Notes: generated from the letters alone by a model not told the origin. Positions 1 through 9,257 are shown, numbered from the stretch's first letter. The stretch is 64,000 bases of DNA from Streptomyces calvus (GCF_006782915.1 NZ_VCNP01000043.1:124001-188000), one strand, 5' to 3'. Made by a program: numbers and translations.

Positions 1-842
1 GTTCCGCGTTCGCGGACCGTGGTGTCGCCGGCCGGCAGGGTGGAGCCGTCGGGCGAGGTCATCAGCCGGGTCAGGGTCCGCGACCACACCACGAGCAGCA
101 CCGCCAACGCCGACGCAGTCAGCGCGAGTTGCGCCGCCGCGACGCCGTACGACCCTTCGCCCGCCGAGTGCACCGCGCCGAGCGCCGACGCGGGCGGCAG
201 CCACCGCAGTACGTCCGCCGCCGGCGCGAGCTGCTCCAGTCCGGACGAGCCGAGCCGCTGCGCACCGAAGTTGACCAGTTGCGCGCCGACCGCGATCACC
301 AGCCCGCTGAGCACCGCGAGGTCACGTCCCTTGCGGCTGGTGAGCAGTCGTACGTTGGCGGCGGCGACCGCCCGTGCGAGCGCGACGCACACCAGCAGCG
401 CCAGCGGAACGGCGAGGACACCCACGGCGAACGCCGTCCCGCCGTGTGCGACGGCGATCACGGAACCGGCGAGCAGGCTCACCGTGAACAGCGGCCCGAT
501 GCCGACCAGCGAGGCCGCCAGCAGTGCCCGCACCAGCGGACGCGGCCGCAGCGGCAGCATCACCAGCCGGGTCGGGTCGAGGGTCTCGTCACCGCCGGGG
601 AAGAACAGCGGCATCACGGCCCAGCCCAGCCCCAGGACGGCCACGAGGAGCACCACCAGCGACTCGACGTCGTCGAAGCCGCGCAGCGCGATCAGCCCGA
701 TGAGCTGGAGCGCGGCGAACAGCAGCGCCACGACCGCGGAGGCGATGTACGCGGCTTTGCGTCCGCCGGACTGCCGTAGCCCGTTGCGCAGGAGGGACAG
801 TTTCAGCCGGACGACGACGGGGGTGATCGCGGGGGCGCTCAC
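1..842 (-). CDS. ABC transporter permease (partial, C-terminus outside window)
   Basis: This is the membrane subunit of an ABC exporter whose ATPase is the gene just upstream. The minus-strand frame is open from a GTG at 842 to the left edge, about 280 codons, with no stop. The translation begins VSAPAITPVVVRLKLSLLR and then alternates hydrophobic stretches (for example around VVALLFAALQLIGLIAL and LLVAVLGLGWAVMPLFF) with Arg-rich loops. An LDPTRLVMLPLRPR segment follows the second stretch, as in actinobacterial ABC-2-type permeases. Its start overlaps the ATPase stop in a GTGA, so the two are translationally coupled. The substrate cannot be told. The C-terminal part lies outside the window. 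Confidence 0.85.
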   Translation of the reverse strand, partial: MSAPAITPVVVRLKLSLLRNGLRQSGGRKAAYIASAVVALLFAALQLIGLIALRGFDDVESLVVLLVAVLGLGWAVMPLFFPGGDETLDPTRLVMLPLRPRPLVRALLAASLVGIGPLFTVSLLAGSVIAVAHGGTAFAVGVLAVPLALLVCVALARAVAAANVRLLTSRKGRDLAVLSGLVIAVGAQLVNFGAQRLGSSGLEQLAPAADVLRWLPPASALGAVHSAGEGSYGVAAAQLALTASALAVLLVVWSRTLTRLMTSPDGSTLPAGDTTVRERG

Positions 843-1612
843 CGGGCGCCTCCGCCGAGCCAGTCGAGGTCCGTGCCGGCGTCGCGGCCGTCGGCGCCGA
901 CGAGTTCCAGGAACGCCCGCTGGAGTGAGGGCGCGTCGCCGCGCACCTCGGCGAGCGGCCCGTGGGCGCGGATCCGGCCGGCGGCCATCACGGCCACCCA
1001 GTCGCACAGCGACTCGACGAGTTCCATGACGTGGGAGGAGAACACGACGGTGGCGCCGGACGCCGTGTACCGCTCCAGGACGCCCCGGATGGTCTGCGCG
1101 GAGACCGGGTCGACGCCTTCGAACGGCTCGTCCAGAAAGAGGACTTCGGGGTTGTGCAGGAGTGCGGCGGCGAGGCCGATCTTCTTGCGCATGCCGGTCG
1201 AGTAGTCGACGACGAGCTTGTGCTGGGCGCCGGCCAGGTCGAGGACGTCGAGGAGCTGGGTGGCCCGCTTGTCGACCTCGGCGCCGGGCAGTCCGCGCAA
1301 CCGGCCGGTGTAGGCAAGGAGTTCACGTCCGGACAGCCGCTCGAACAGTCGCAGTCCTTCCGGTAGTACGCCGATCCGGGCCTTGACCTCGACGGGGTCC
1401 TGCCACACGTCGTGCCCGACGACCTCGACGGTGCCCTGGTCGGGCCGCAGCAGCCCGGTCACCATGGACAAGGTGGTGGTCTTCCCGGCCCCGTTGGGCC
1501 CGACCAGCCCGATGAACCGCCCCGCGGGCAGTTCCAGGTCCACCCCGCCGACGGCCACCTGCTGCCCGAACCGCTTCCAGAGCCCCCGCACGCTGACGGC
1601 AACAGTCCCCAC
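839..1612 (-). CDS. ABC transporter ATP-binding protein
   Basis: This is the cytoplasmic ATPase that powers the adjoining permease. All core motifs are present in its 257 residues: Walker A GPNGAGKTT (38-46), signature YSTGM (137-141), Walker B VLFLDEP (157-163) and an H-loop histidine in FSSH (about 194). The length is normal for a stand-alone ABC-2 ATPase of the CcmA/NatA type. The GTG start at 1612 has a strong GGAGGGAG ribosome site about 9 bases upstream. The stop overlaps the permease start by 4 bp. The substrate is unknown. Confidence 0.93.
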   Translation of the reverse strand: MGTVAVSVRGLWKRFGQQVAVGGVDLELPAGRFIGLVGPNGAGKTTTLSMVTGLLRPDQGTVEVVGHDVWQDPVEVKARIGVLPEGLRLFERLSGRELLAYTGRLRGLPGAEVDKRATQLLDVLDLAGAQHKLVVDYSTGMRKKIGLAAALLHNPEVLFLDEPFEGVDPVSAQTIRGVLERYTASGATVVFSSHVMELVESLCDWVAVMAAGRIRAHGPLAEVRGDAPSLQRAFLELVGADGRDAGTDLDWLGGGAR

Positions 1613-1714
1613 GATGTCTCCCTCCGGTCAGCATGAAGCCTACGGCGGGCCGACGAGGCCCCGAAAACCTGAAGCGAACACACGAACCGAAAGACCACAA
1701 CCGAAAGGAACGCA

Positions 1715-1794
1715 CCCCGAAGGTGCCGCACCCCAAAGGTGCCGCATCCCGAAGGTGCCGCATCCCGAAGGTGCCGCACCGCAAAGGTGCCGCG
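1715..1794. repeat. Five tandem copies of a 16-bp unit
   Basis: Five head-to-tail units of 16 bp with the core GAAGGTGCCGCAT lie between the ABC ATPase start and the prim-pol stop. Units 3 and 4 are identical and the others differ at one to three positions. Sixteen is not a multiple of three, which fits a non-coding location. A looser CCTACCGACC-type repeat continues to about 1925. No gene is seen in 1613-1913. Confidence 0.85.
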
Positions 1795-1913
1795 CCCAAG
1801 AAGCCGCGCCCCCCGAAGAGATGGCACCCGTGCCCCGAAGCCGCCTACCCCTACCGGTTCCTACCGACCCCTACAGACCACCCCTACCGATCCTTACCGA
1901 CCCCTGCCAACCC

Positions 1914-2591
1914 CTACCGATCCCTCCCGCACGCGTACGCCAGCGGCGACATCAGCTCCTCCGCGTCCGGCAGCCACCGGTTCGCCACGGTCGGCCGGCA
2001 GGCCCACTGCACGGCCCCCCGCGACCCCACCCGGGTCGGCGGCGCGGCGACGAAGTCGCCCTCCCCCCGCACCGTCAGGTCCAGCGACGACGGCGCCCAC
2101 CCGAGCCGCCGCAGCAGGTCCGGCACCTTCGCCGCGGCCCCGGGCAGCACGAAGAACTCCATGCGCCGGTCCGGTGTCAGCGTCACCGGGCCCAGTGTCA
2201 GCTCCATCCGCCGCATCCGGGCGAGCGCCAGGAACCCGGCCGTCTCCGGGACGGAGACCGTGTCGAACGTCAGGCCCGTGGGCAGCAGGATCGACGCGGT
2301 GGGCCGTTCCTGCCACATGCGGCGGGCGACGGTGGCGCTGCCGGTCGCCTCCGACATCCAGTCCGGGCGGGCCGGGTGCGCGCCGGGTGCCGGGCACGCG
2401 GCGTCACCGCACGAGCAGCGGTGCGAGCCGTCGACGGCGTCGAGCCAGGTGCCCGGGACCACGTCCCAGTGTCGTTCCTCGGCGTAGCGAACTGCGGCGT
2501 CCAGCAGCGATTCCCCGCGCTGCTTCGGGATCTGTACGGCGTCGGTGCCCGCGATGGTCTCTTCCACGATGAACACAACTACGGCCGTCAC
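1914..2591 (-). CDS. bifunctional DNA primase/polymerase (prim-pol N-domain) family protein
   Basis: This 225-residue protein matches the Streptomyces family annotated as bifunctional DNA primase/polymerase. That family resembles the N-terminal prim-pol domain of archaeal plasmid replication proteins. Visible features are the start region IPKQRGESLLDAAVRYAEE, a Cys/His cluster RCSCGDAACPAPGAH (C59, C61, C66, H72) and the C-terminal PPTRVGSRGAVQW motif. No helicase or extra catalytic domain is attached, so a replication role is doubtful and the biochemical function is unproven. Two GTG starts are possible (2591 and 2576). Neither has a clear Shine-Dalgarno, and the shorter form VFIVEETIAG is the usual family start. 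Confidence 0.8.
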   Translation of the reverse strand: MTAVVVFIVEETIAGTDAVQIPKQRGESLLDAAVRYAEERHWDVVPGTWLDAVDGSHRCSCGDAACPAPGAHPARPDWMSEATGSATVARRMWQERPTASILLPTGLTFDTVSVPETAGFLALARMRRMELTLGPVTLTPDRRMEFFVLPGAAAKVPDLLRRLGWAPSSLDLTVRGEGDFVAAPPTRVGSRGAVQWACRPTVANRWLPDAEELMSPLAYACGRDR

Positions 2592-2882
2592 CAGGGGTTA
2601 CGCACGCGCGCATGCGCGGGGGAGGTGCACCGGTTCCGTGTTCGGGGCGCATGGGTGCATCCGTGGGGGCGCGCGGGAGGATCCGCATCCGCTGGTGGGT
2701 AACCACGAGGAGGGTCGGCATCAGCCGTAACCCCGGCAATCCTCACATGTCCCGCATTGTCGGCACTTCAGCGGGGCATCGATCTTCACGGCCGGAGCTT
2801 TTCGCCGGGACGTGAGAAGTACGGCCGCGGAAGAACGTCAACCCGGTGCGAGGGCAGGCACCGCAGCCTCAGGGGGTACGCC

Positions 2883-4268
2883 ATGGCCGCAAGGCCTCTC
2901 GTCGCGCGGCAGCCGAACGAACGGCTGCAGGCGCTCATCCAGGAAGCCGGATGCTCCAACGCCGGTCTGGCCCGCAGGGTCAACATGTGCGGCGCGGAGC
3001 ACGGCCTCGATCTGCGCTACGACAAGACGTCGGTGGCCCGCTGGCTGCGCGGACAGCAGCCGCGCGGCCGGGCGCCGGCGATCATCGCGGAGGCGCTGGG
3101 CCGCAAGCTGGGCCGTACGGTCACGATCGACGAGATCGGGATGGCCAACGGCAAGAACCTCGCCTCGGGTGTCGGTCTCCAGTTCTCGCCGACGGTGCTG
3201 GGGGCCATCGAGCAGGTATGCGAGCTGTGGCGCAGCGACGTGGGCCGGCGGGACTTCCTGTCCGGATCGTCCGTCGCCGCCTCCGCGTTGGTGGAGCCGA
3301 GCCGCGACTGGCTGATCTCCGCCCCCGACGGGCAGGTGGCGCGCTCCGCCGGGCCGCGCGTGGGGCAGTCCGACGTGGCGGCCGTGCGGGCGATGACGCA
3401 GGCGCTGGTCGACCTGGACCACCAGTACGGCAGCGGGCACGTCCGCCCGGTCGTGGTGCACTACCTCAACAGCGTGGTCTCGGGGCTGCTGGCGGGGTCG
3501 TACCGCGAGGCGGTGGGGCGTGATCTGTTCGCGGCGGTGGCGCGGTTGACCGAACTGGCCGGGTACATGGCCGTCGACACCGGACAGCCGGGTCTCGCCC
3601 AGCGCTACTACATCCAGGCGCTGCGGCTGGCGCAGGCGGCCGGCGACCGCGGCTACGGCGGGTACGTGCTCGCGGCCTCCATGAGTCATCTCGCCGCGCA
3701 GCTCGGAAACCCGCGGGAGATCGCGCAGTTGGCGCGGGCGGCGCAGGAGGGCGCGCGCGGGCGGGTCACGCCGCGTGCGGAGGCGATGTTCCACGCGGCG
3801 GAGGCGCGCGGGCACGCCCTGCTGGGCGACGCGTTCGCCGCGCAGACGGCGGCCGGGCGCGCGGTGAGCGCCATGGAGGCGGCCGATCCGGCCTCGGGTG
3901 ACGATCCGGCGTGGATCGCCCACTTCGACGAGGCGTACCTGGCCGACGAGTTGGCGCACTGCCACCGGGACCTCGGCCAGGCGGAGGCCGCCGCCCGGTG
4001 CGCCCGGGACTCGCTGAACGGGCATCCGGCGTCGCGGGCGCGGCGGCGGGCGATCGGTTATGTGCTGTTGGCCACCGCGCAGGTGCAGCAACGTGAAATC
4101 GAGCAGGCCTGCAGTACGGGTCTGAAGGCGGTGGAACTGCTCGGCGGGCTGCGCTCCAACCGGGGCGCCGAGTATCTGGAGGACCTTCAGCAGCGGCTCG
4201 AGCCGTACCGGGAGGAGTCCGTGGTGCGGGAGTTCGGGGCGCGGATGGAGCTTCAGACGGCGGCGTGA
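2883..4268 (+). CDS. XRE-like transcriptional regulator with TPR-type sensor region (NsdA/NsdB-like)
   Basis: A 461-residue cytoplasmic regulator. The N-terminal ~90 residues hold a helix-turn-helix-like region (LARRVN... then TSVARWLRGQQPRG), followed by the segment VGRRDFLSGSSVAAS. Residues about 160-450 are all helical and TPR-like (AQRYYIQALRLAQAAGDRGYGGYVLA, ELAHCHRDLGQAEAAARCARDSL). This matches the Streptomyces group that includes NsdA and NsdB, repressors of sporulation and antibiotic synthesis in S. coelicolor, but orthology to either is not established. The ATG at 2883 opens the conserved region; a longer in-frame start at 2757 adds sequence of low plausibility. Confidence 0.8.
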   Translation: MAARPLVARQPNERLQALIQEAGCSNAGLARRVNMCGAEHGLDLRYDKTSVARWLRGQQPRGRAPAIIAEALGRKLGRTVTIDEIGMANGKNLASGVGLQFSPTVLGAIEQVCELWRSDVGRRDFLSGSSVAASALVEPSRDWLISAPDGQVARSAGPRVGQSDVAAVRAMTQALVDLDHQYGSGHVRPVVVHYLNSVVSGLLAGSYREAVGRDLFAAVARLTELAGYMAVDTGQPGLAQRYYIQALRLAQAAGDRGYGGYVLAASMSHLAAQLGNPREIAQLARAAQEGARGRVTPRAEAMFHAAEARGHALLGDAFAAQTAAGRAVSAMEAADPASGDDPAWIAHFDEAYLADELAHCHRDLGQAEAAARCARDSLNGHPASRARRRAIGYVLLATAQVQQREIEQACSTGLKAVELLGGLRSNRGAEYLEDLQQRLEPYREESVVREFGARMELQTAA

Positions 4269-4445
4269 TGCCGGTGGGGTGAAGCGACGGTGTGGGGGAG
4301 GTGACGTAAGCAGCGTGCGGTGACCCGGTTTTGTTACCGCGCTCACAGGGCAGGAGGTCTGGTTCTGTGCTGCGTGGCACCGGGCTCCGGGGACCCGGTA
4401 GCGTGAGCCGACGATTCACAAGGTCCCCCATTAGTAGGAGTCCCG

Positions 4446-6299
4446 GTGACGCAGAGTGGACAGGGCGAGGAGCCCTCGGCGCGCATCGCGCGCGAAGGCA
4501 TCGTGCTGCCCTCCGACGGTGGTGAACCCCTGCTGCCGGGCATGACGGCCGGACCGGTCGCGCCCGGCGGCGGCGCGGACGGCCGGGGCTCCGGCGGAGA
4601 GTTCCCCGCCTCGGCCCCGCCCGGCGGCCAGACGTGGGACACGCCGTGGGGTCCCGACCAGCAGGCGCCGGCCCCGCCGCCCGGCCAGGACTGGCGGTCG
4701 CCCGCGGACAACCAGTGGGGCGCGCCGGATCAGGCGTCGTGGGGCGCGCAGGCACCGTCCGTCGGCGGGCAGGGCCCCGGCCCGCTGCCGCCGGAGGGCG
4801 CCCGGCCGCCGGCCCTCGGCGGCCCGTACGACGGCGGCGGCACCGCGCAGCAGCCGGGCGCCGGGTACGGCTACCCGGGCCCGCAGGGCGACCCCGGCAC
4901 CGGGTACGGCGCCGGATCCGCCCCTCTGCCGCCGCAGTTGGACGCGGGACACGGCGCGACGTCCGGGCCCGCCGCGCAGGGCGCCGACGGCGTGTACGGA
5001 CCGGGTGCGGGCCACGGCGCCGGATCCGGTCCCGTCCCGCAGCCGGGCGCCGCGTACGGCGGCCACCCGGCCCCCGGCGCCCCGCCCGCACCGCACAGCC
5101 CGCCGGCACCGCAGGGCCTGCCCGCGCCGCACGGCGCTCCCGGTGCCTACGGGGCGTCCGACGGGAGCGGGTACGGCGGCGCGCCGCTGCCGCCCGCCGC
5201 ACCCGACGGTTCGGAGGGCGCCACCCAGTTCCTGCCGCCCGTGGCGGCCGGCGGCGCCGACGAGGCGGCGACCCAGTACATACCTCCGGTGGGTCCGGGC
5301 GCGCTGCCGCCGGAGATGCCCGCCGCGTCCGCCCACGACCCGGAGACGACCCGCTTCCTGGGCCACCGGGCCCCGCAGGGCGCGCCCGCCGCCGGCCATC
5401 CCGACGCCGAGGCCACCCAGTACCTCGCCCCGGTCCCCGACCAGGGCCCCGCGCGGCCCTACGGCGCCCCGCCGCCCGGTGACGGCAACCGGCAGCCGCC
5501 CGCCGAGTTCGACAACCTGTTCCGCAGCGACGACGGCCCGGCCGGGTCCACCCAGCAGATGCCGCGCCCGGGTCACGGCCGTCCGCCGGCCGGCCCCGCC
5601 GCCCACGTGCCGCCCGGCCCGCCCGGCCCGTCCGCCTCCGGCCGGGGCGGACGCGGCGGGGGCCGCAGCGGGTCGCGGGTGCCGCTCATCGCGGCGGTCG
5701 GTGTCGGCATCGTCGTGTTCGGTGTCGGCGCGGGCGCCCTGATGGGCAGCGGGGACGACGACGGCGGCGGCGACAACCAGACCGTGTCCGCCACCGCGCC
5801 GGCCGGTGAGGAGACGTCCGCCTCGCCGTCCGCCGACCCGGTCCGCGAGCAGGCCGTCGAGCTGGACAAGCTGCTGGCCGACAGCGGCGACAGCCGCAAC
5901 GCCGTGATCGCGGCGGTGGGTGACGTCAAGGCCTGCCGCGACCTCGGCCGGGCCGCCCAGTCCCTGCGGGACGCGGCCGAGCAGCGCAACCAGCTGGTGA
6001 CCGACCTGTCCGCCCTGTCGGTGGACCGGCTGCCCGACCACGAGGCGCTGACCACCGCGCTCACCAAGGCGTGGAAGGCGTCGGCCTCGGCCGACGACCA
6101 CTACGCGGCCTGGGCCGACCAGGTCGCCGGGAGCAAGGGCAAGTTCTGCAAGAAGGGCCAGGCCCGCACGACCGCCCAGACCCAGGCGGGCAACCGGGCC
6201 AGCGGCACCGCGACCACCGAGAAGGCCAAGGCCGCCAAGCTGTGGAACGCCATCGCCCGCGAGTACGGCCTGACCGAGCGCCGGCCGACCCAGCTGTGA
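4446..6299 (+). CDS. Pro/Gly-rich single-pass membrane protein with repeated ATQ motifs
   Basis: I do not recognise a named family for this 617-residue protein. Residues 1-410 are extremely rich in Pro, Gly and Ala and probably disordered. One transmembrane helix follows (VPLIAAVGVGIVVFGVGAG, about residues 413-432). A roughly 180-residue extracytoplasmic domain follows that, with two cysteines (KACRDL, KFCKKG). The disordered part carries repeated threonine motifs: ATQFLPPV, ATQYIPPV, ETTRFLGH and EATQYLAPV. In Streptomyces such motifs look like possible Ser/Thr-kinase phosphosites or FHA ligands, which is inference. The GTG start has an AGGAG seven bases upstream. A possible -10 (TAGCGT) lies near 4400. 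Confidence 0.85.
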   Translation: MTQSGQGEEPSARIAREGIVLPSDGGEPLLPGMTAGPVAPGGGADGRGSGGEFPASAPPGGQTWDTPWGPDQQAPAPPPGQDWRSPADNQWGAPDQASWGAQAPSVGGQGPGPLPPEGARPPALGGPYDGGGTAQQPGAGYGYPGPQGDPGTGYGAGSAPLPPQLDAGHGATSGPAAQGADGVYGPGAGHGAGSGPVPQPGAAYGGHPAPGAPPAPHSPPAPQGLPAPHGAPGAYGASDGSGYGGAPLPPAAPDGSEGATQFLPPVAAGGADEAATQYIPPVGPGALPPEMPAASAHDPETTRFLGHRAPQGAPAAGHPDAEATQYLAPVPDQGPARPYGAPPPGDGNRQPPAEFDNLFRSDDGPAGSTQQMPRPGHGRPPAGPAAHVPPGPPGPSASGRGGRGGGRSGSRVPLIAAVGVGIVVFGVGAGALMGSGDDDGGGDNQTVSATAPAGEETSASPSADPVREQAVELDKLLADSGDSRNAVIAAVGDVKACRDLGRAAQSLRDAAEQRNQLVTDLSALSVDRLPDHEALTTALTKAWKASASADDHYAAWADQVAGSKGKFCKKGQARTTAQTQAGNRASGTATTEKAKAAKLWNAIAREYGLTERRPTQL

Positions 6300-6321
6300 C
6301 CGGGCACCGGTGACCGCACGA

Positions 6322-6355
6322 CCGGTCCGTCCCGCTTCCGCGCCGGACGGACCGG
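6322..6355. terminator. Bidirectional stem-loop between convergent genes
   Basis: A perfect 11-bp inverted repeat (CCGGTCCGTCC / GGACGGACCGG, 12-base loop) lies in the 99-bp gap between the convergent membrane-protein and binding-protein genes. There is no T-tract, which is normal in Streptomyces. Confidence 0.7.
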
Positions 6356-6398
6356 GAGCGGGACGGTGCACCGGGGGTCGGTGCACCGGCCGGCCGGG

Positions 6399-7709
6399 TC
6401 AGGCCAGGTCCGCCTCCCGCAGCGTCTTCGTCATGTCGGTGAATCCCTTGCGGGCGGCGACCAGCCGGCCGTCCCTGACCACGTGAAGGGTCATGTTGGC
6501 GTTGACCAGACGCGGGAAGCCGACGGCGGCGAGCTCGTCCTGGAACTTCCACTGCAGGGTGGGCGTGAGCCCGCCCGTGGTGACCTTCAGCCCGCTGTCC
6601 AGCGCCTCGCTCACCGTGTCGGCGGTCACCTCGCCGTCGCCGAGCGTCTCCACGACCTGCTGGAACACGGTGTAGGCGATCCAGGTGGTCTGCACCCCGG
6701 CGTCGGCGGGGTCGATCCGGTTGTCGCCGAAAGCCTGCTCCTTGATCACCTTCTTCATCGGGTCCCAGCGCGCATCGCTCGACGCCGGGTACCAGCCGGT
6801 GACGTACGCGCCCTCGTACGGCCCCGACGCACCGCCGGACGCGTCGATCGTCGACTGGTCGACGCTGCCCAGCACGGTCCCGGTGCGCACCTCCGGGTAG
6901 TCGGCGCGGGCGCGCCGGAAGGAGTCCATGAAGGTGTTGGTGCGGTCGCCGAGGGCGGGCACCACACAGCCCTGCCGGGCCGGGTCGGCGGTGGCCTTCT
7001 CCAGGGCCCGCTCGGCCTGGTCGTCGTAGGAGGTGGCGTCCTCGGCCGCCCGCTGGTCGCCGGAGAGGGCGTGCCCGCCCGCCTTCAGGCCCGAGTCGAG
7101 CAGCGGCGGCAGCTGGTCGCCCGTGATGGTGTCGGGCCGGATGAGGGTGACCGGGCCGCAGGTGTCGGCGAGGGTGCGGCCGAGGCCGGCCAGCAGTGTC
7201 GGCTGCCCGCCGTTGACCGGGTAGGACAGGGGGCTGGTGAACTCGTTGGTGGTGATGCCGTAGCCGCCGATGTACGGGATGCCGGCGCCCTCCAGGGTGG
7301 GCATGAAGGAGTCGGCGTACTGGCTGTAGGAGCCGACGACCGCGACGGCGTTCTCCTGCACCGCGCGCCGGGCGCACCGCGCGGCGGTCACGGTGTCGTT
7401 CTGGTCGTTGCAGGTCAGCACGTTGAGCCGACGGCCGTTGATGCCGCCCTTGGAGTTGACCGAGCGGGCGTAGGCCTGGGCGAAGGCCGGCATTCCGGGC
7501 TTGTTGGTGGCGTCGGTGTCCTGCGGCGCCCACGTCATCACGGTGATGGTGTCGTCGTCGGGGCCGCCCGCGGCGCCCGGGACGATTCCGCAGCCGGCGG
7601 TGAGCGACGCGCACGCCACGACGGCGCCCGCGGCCAGGACTCCCGCTTTGACGGGTCGGGGGAGGAGGCGGGGGAGGAACGTGCTGCGGGTGTGTCGCCT
7701 GCCGGTCAT
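6399..7709 (-). CDS. Extracellular ligand-binding lipoprotein (branched-chain amino acid binding-protein fold)
   Basis: A secreted, lipid-anchored binding protein of 436 residues. The N-terminus has Arg-rich residues, a hydrophobic core and the lipobox LTAGC. The mature part fits the type-1 periplasmic-binding fold used by LivJ-like proteins: VMTWAPQDTDATNKPG strand, SKGGINGRRLNVLTCND, AVVGSYSQYADSFMP, GIPYIGGYG. No permease or ATPase is encoded next to it, so it may act with a distant transporter or as a sensor. The ATG at 7709 gives the signal peptide directly; the in-frame extension to 7952 would bury it and is rejected. It is transcribed away from the SCO4402-family gene, with about 120 bp between them. 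Confidence 0.88.
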   Translation of the reverse strand: MTGRRHTRSTFLPRLLPRPVKAGVLAAGAVVACASLTAGCGIVPGAAGGPDDDTITVMTWAPQDTDATNKPGMPAFAQAYARSVNSKGGINGRRLNVLTCNDQNDTVTAARCARRAVQENAVAVVGSYSQYADSFMPTLEGAGIPYIGGYGITTNEFTSPLSYPVNGGQPTLLAGLGRTLADTCGPVTLIRPDTITGDQLPPLLDSGLKAGGHALSGDQRAAEDATSYDDQAERALEKATADPARQGCVVPALGDRTNTFMDSFRRARADYPEVRTGTVLGSVDQSTIDASGGASGPYEGAYVTGWYPASSDARWDPMKKVIKEQAFGDNRIDPADAGVQTTWIAYTVFQQVVETLGDGEVTADTVSEALDSGLKVTTGGLTPTLQWKFQDELAAVGFPRLVNANMTLHVVRDGRLVAARKGFTDMTKTLREADLA

Positions 7710-7819
7710 GCTTCCGCACGATTCCGCCACACGGCCAATCCTGGAGTGATCCTCGGTCAACGGCGGGTGACGTGGAGGTGAATTGCGGGGTCCGTTGTGT
7801 CCGGCGGGCTGCGGAAACG

Positions 7820-7825
7820 TACGAT
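7820..7825 (+). promoter_or_regulatory. Probable -10 element for a leaderless transcript
   Basis: TACGAT lies eight bases upstream of the in-frame GTG at 7834, with a TTGTGT about 19 bp further upstream. No Shine-Dalgarno precedes the GTG, so transcription probably starts at or next to the start codon. Confidence 0.45.
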
Positions 7826-7833
7826 CGAGCATC

Positions 7834-8328
7834 GTGCAAGGTTCGGAGAACTCTTCCCGTCGCGGCCGTCGCTCCTCCACCATGGGCGGCATGCCACTCA
7901 ACGACATGCCGTGGTGGCGCTGGCGCAGCAATGTGCGCTCCGCGCTGCACATGCTCTCCGACCCCGTGTTCCAGCGGGACGTCTGGCTGGCCGGCGTGCC
8001 CGGCTACGGGGACGTCACCGACGCCGTCTACCGGCTGGTCGAGGACACCTGGCTGGACAACTGGTCCGCCGAGAAGTACGTCGGCACGATCTTCCGCGAC
8101 TCCCAGGAGGCGGCGCTGGTCGACACCGCGGTGCTGCGGGTGCTGCGGATCATGCACCAGGTCGGCCCGGACGCCCCGGTGACCGCCTACCTGGAGGACG
8201 AGGGGTGGCCGGAGGCGGTGCGGGCGGCGCGGGACGCGCACGTGCGGATGGCGGCGAGCGACGGCGAGGACCCCGACACCCCGCCGAGCACGCTCGAGGT
8301 GCTGCGGATCCTCACCCGGTCCGCCTAG
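7834..8328 (+). CDS. SCO4402-family conserved protein
   Basis: A conserved actinobacterial protein of unknown function, about 130-165 residues depending on the start. The conserved core begins MPLNDMPWWRWRSNVRSALH and continues through the helical SPVFQ/DPVFQRDVWLAGVPGYGD region. There is no signal peptide or membrane segment, so it is cytoplasmic. Three starts are possible: GTG 7834 (just below a -10-like TACGAT, leaderless), ATG 7882 and ATG 7891. The last two begin the conserved core. It lies 47 bp upstream of purU on the same strand and could be co-transcribed, which is the only hint to its role. Confidence 0.82.
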   Translation: MQGSENSSRRGRRSSTMGGMPLNDMPWWRWRSNVRSALHMLSDPVFQRDVWLAGVPGYGDVTDAVYRLVEDTWLDNWSAEKYVGTIFRDSQEAALVDTAVLRVLRIMHQVGPDAPVTAYLEDEGWPEAVRAARDAHVRMAASDGEDPDTPPSTLEVLRILTRSA

Positions 8329-8375
8329 CGGAACGGCCGGGCTGTCGTGACCGCGCGTGTGCGACCCTTTTCAGC

Positions 8376-9257
8376 ATGAGCGAGCAGTCCACCCGACCCG
8401 CGGCCCCGGCCGACCAGTACGTCCTCACGCTGTCCTGCCCCGACAAGCAGGGCATCGTGCACGCCGTGTCCAGCTACCTGTTCATGACCGGCTGCAACAT
8501 CGAGGACAGCCAGCAGTTCGGCGACCACGACACGGGACTGTTCTTCATGCGGGTCCACTTCTCCGCGGACGCCCCGGTGACGGTGGAGAAGCTGCGGGCG
8601 AGCTTCGCGGCGATCGGTGACTCCTTCCAGATGGACTGGCAGATCAACCGGGCCGACGAGAAGATGCGCATCCTGCTCATGGTCAGCAGGTTCGGGCACT
8701 GCCTGAACGACCTGCTGTTCCGCGCACGCATCGGCGCGCTGCCGGTGGAGATCGCCGGCGTGGTGTCCAATCACACCGACTTCGCCGAGCTGGTGTCCTC
8801 GTACAACATTCCCTTCCATCACATTCCGGTGACCCGGGACACCAAGCCCGAGGCCGAGGCGCAGCTGCTGGAGATCGTGCGCGAGCAGGACGTCGAGCTC
8901 GTCGTCCTGGCCCGCTACATGCAGGTCCTCTCCGACGACCTGTGCAAGCAGCTCTCCGGGCGGATCATCAACATCCACCACTCGTTCCTGCCGAGCTTCA
9001 AGGGCGCGAAGCCGTACCACCAGGCGCACGCGCGGGGCGTGAAGCTCATCGGCGCGACCGCGCACTATGTGACGGCCGACCTCGACGAGGGCCCGATCAT
9101 CGAGCAGGAGGTCGAGCGGGTGGGGCACGACGTCACGCCGGACCAGCTCGTCGCCATCGGCCGCGACGTGGAGTGCCAGGCGCTGGCGCGGGCGGTCAAG
9201 TGGCACGCGGAGCGCCGGATCCTGCTGAACGGCCGGCGCACGGTGGTCTTCGCCTGA
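8376..9257 (+). CDS. purU: Formyltetrahydrofolate deformylase
   Basis: PurU hydrolyses 10-formyl-tetrahydrofolate to formate and tetrahydrofolate. It balances one-carbon pools and supplies formate for purine synthesis. The 293-residue protein has an N-terminal ACT domain (about 10-90, CPDKQGIVHAVSSYL) and a C-terminal formyl-transferase fold (about 95-290). The catalytic region reads IINIHHSFLPSF and HYVTADLDEGPI, supplying the Asn, His and Asp expected for this family. The length matches family members. The ATG at 8376 opens the conserved N-terminus. It converges on the anti-sigma gene that ends at 9312. Confidence 0.96.
   Translation: MSEQSTRPAAPADQYVLTLSCPDKQGIVHAVSSYLFMTGCNIEDSQQFGDHDTGLFFMRVHFSADAPVTVEKLRASFAAIGDSFQMDWQINRADEKMRILLMVSRFGHCLNDLLFRARIGALPVEIAGVVSNHTDFAELVSSYNIPFHHIPVTRDTKPEAEAQLLEIVREQDVELVVLARYMQVLSDDLCKQLSGRIINIHHSFLPSFKGAKPYHQAHARGVKLIGATAHYVTADLDEGPIIEQEVERVGHDVTPDQLVAIGRDVECQALARAVKWHAERRILLNGRRTVVFA

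Noticed and set aside
6061..8241. Long antisense frame over the binding lipoprotein and neighbours
   Set aside because: It runs across several better-supported genes and a terminator and encodes Arg/Gly/Pro-rich sequence without motifs. It is a GC-bias shadow.
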